Shown here: one piece after another, positions 63,683-64,000 of the stretch
How positions within the stretch are numbered: position 1 is the first letter of the stretch
Layout of the letters: each line of letters opens with the position of its first letter
From: Streptomyces sp. CB02009
Lineage (GTDB): Bacteria; Actinomycetota; Actinomycetes; Streptomycetales; Streptomycetaceae
Assembly (NCBI RefSeq): GCF_001905825.1
Contig: NZ_LIVV01000001.1
Span: 97,473-161,472 of the forward strand
Reading direction: 5' to 3'
DNA: 64,000 nt
The notes under the pieces: model-generated
What the model was told of the DNA's origin: nothing
Databases searched by the model: none
Seen by the model: only the letters and a program-made list of their open reading frames with translations
Program-made: the position numbers and the translations under genes

Positions 63683-64000
63683 TCAGACGAGGCAGAACTC
63701 GTTGCCCTCGGGGTCCTGGAGGACCACCGCGTAGTACTCCATGCCGTTGGGCTCGTCCATCGTGTACAGGATCGTCGCGCCGAGGGACGTGAGCCGTGCC
63801 ACCTCGCCGTCCACCCGCTCGCGGCGCAGGGCGAGCGGTACCCCGCGGCCGCCGCCGACCTTCAGGTCGAGGTGGACGCGGTTCTTGGCCGTTTTCGGCT
63901 CGGGGACGCGCTGGAACCAGACCCGGGGGCCCACGCCCTTCGGGTCCACGATGGACTCCGGGAGCTCCCCGGCGTCCTCGCCCAGCTCGTCCTCGGGGAC
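63683..64000 (-). CDS. VOC-family protein, 5' end outside the window
   Basis: The last 105 codons of a glyoxalase-like protein; the frame is open to the window edge (VPEDELGEDAGELPESIVDP leads into VWFQRVPEPKTAKNRVHLDL). Two VOC motifs, NRVHLDLKV and VVLQDPEGNEFCLV, are shared with the gene at 35584-35928. An internal ATG at 63949 is not the start because conserved-type sequence continues upstream. Function unknown. Confidence 0.85.
   Translation of the reverse strand, partial: VPEDELGEDAGELPESIVDPKGVGPRVWFQRVPEPKTAKNRVHLDLKVGGGRGVPLALRRERVDGEVARLTSLGATILYTMDEPNGMEYYAVVLQDPEGNEFCLV

Overview
The window is chromosomal DNA of a high-GC actinomycete, almost certainly a Streptomyces. Codon third positions are nearly all G or C, GTG/TTG starts are common, many genes look leaderless, and the families are typical of the genus (PucR and MocR regulators, ROK/GntR sugar regulators, DUF3048 lipoprotein, MurT-GatD, tripeptidyl-aminopeptidase, c-di-AMP riboswitch). 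From memory the order ure - bio - purB recalls one arm of the S. coelicolor chromosome; no search was possible. There is no phage, insertion sequence, CRISPR array, tRNA or rRNA visible, and base composition is uniform, so this is core or conserved-accessory DNA, not an island.

Left third (1-26 kb): a truncated acyl-CoA synthetase facing a PucR regulator; a 24-bp minisatellite; YigZ; the overlapping sbcD-sbcC nuclease pair; two Lrp/AsnC regulators flanking a DUF885 peptidase-like gene; a transsulfuration-type PLP enzyme; a membrane ACT-GNAT fusion; a coupled SWIM zinc finger plus large DUF6493-like protein; a Tat-exported PhoD phosphatase with a PHO-box candidate; a MocR regulator; an oxidoreductase divergent from an AraC-type regulator; an EamA transporter, an alpha/beta hydrolase and an ECF41/SigJ-type sigma factor.

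Middle (26-45 kb): a GntR/HutC regulator whose -35 box lies in a DasR-like operator, convergent with a ROK repressor; mug-purB; a GDSL esterase; a pair of CNNM/CorC membrane proteins behind a long structured leader; small GNAT, methyltransferase and VOC genes; the biotin genes bioBAD and divergent bioF (BioB has a Cys/His-rich tail); a HATPase regulator; an NlpC/P60 endopeptidase under a c-di-AMP (ydaO) riboswitch; a ClpP paralogue lacking catalytic His and Asp, divergent from an orphan YefM-type antitoxin; and a TetR/membrane-protein pair.

Right third (45-64 kb): the complete ureABCFGD operon (no ureE), a secreted tripeptidyl-aminopeptidase, an epimerase, a PlsC acyltransferase, a DUF3048 lipoprotein, a CtaG-like membrane protein, phosphofructokinase, the lipid II amidation pair murT-gatD, peptide deformylase, and a TetR regulator divergent from an acyl-CoA dehydrogenase. 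A VOC gene runs off the right edge.

The features most worth following are the ClpP-like/antitoxin locus, the BioB tail, the CNNM leader, the dre-like promoter, and a recurring pattern of short tandem duplications (24-48 bp) at the 3' ends of genes.
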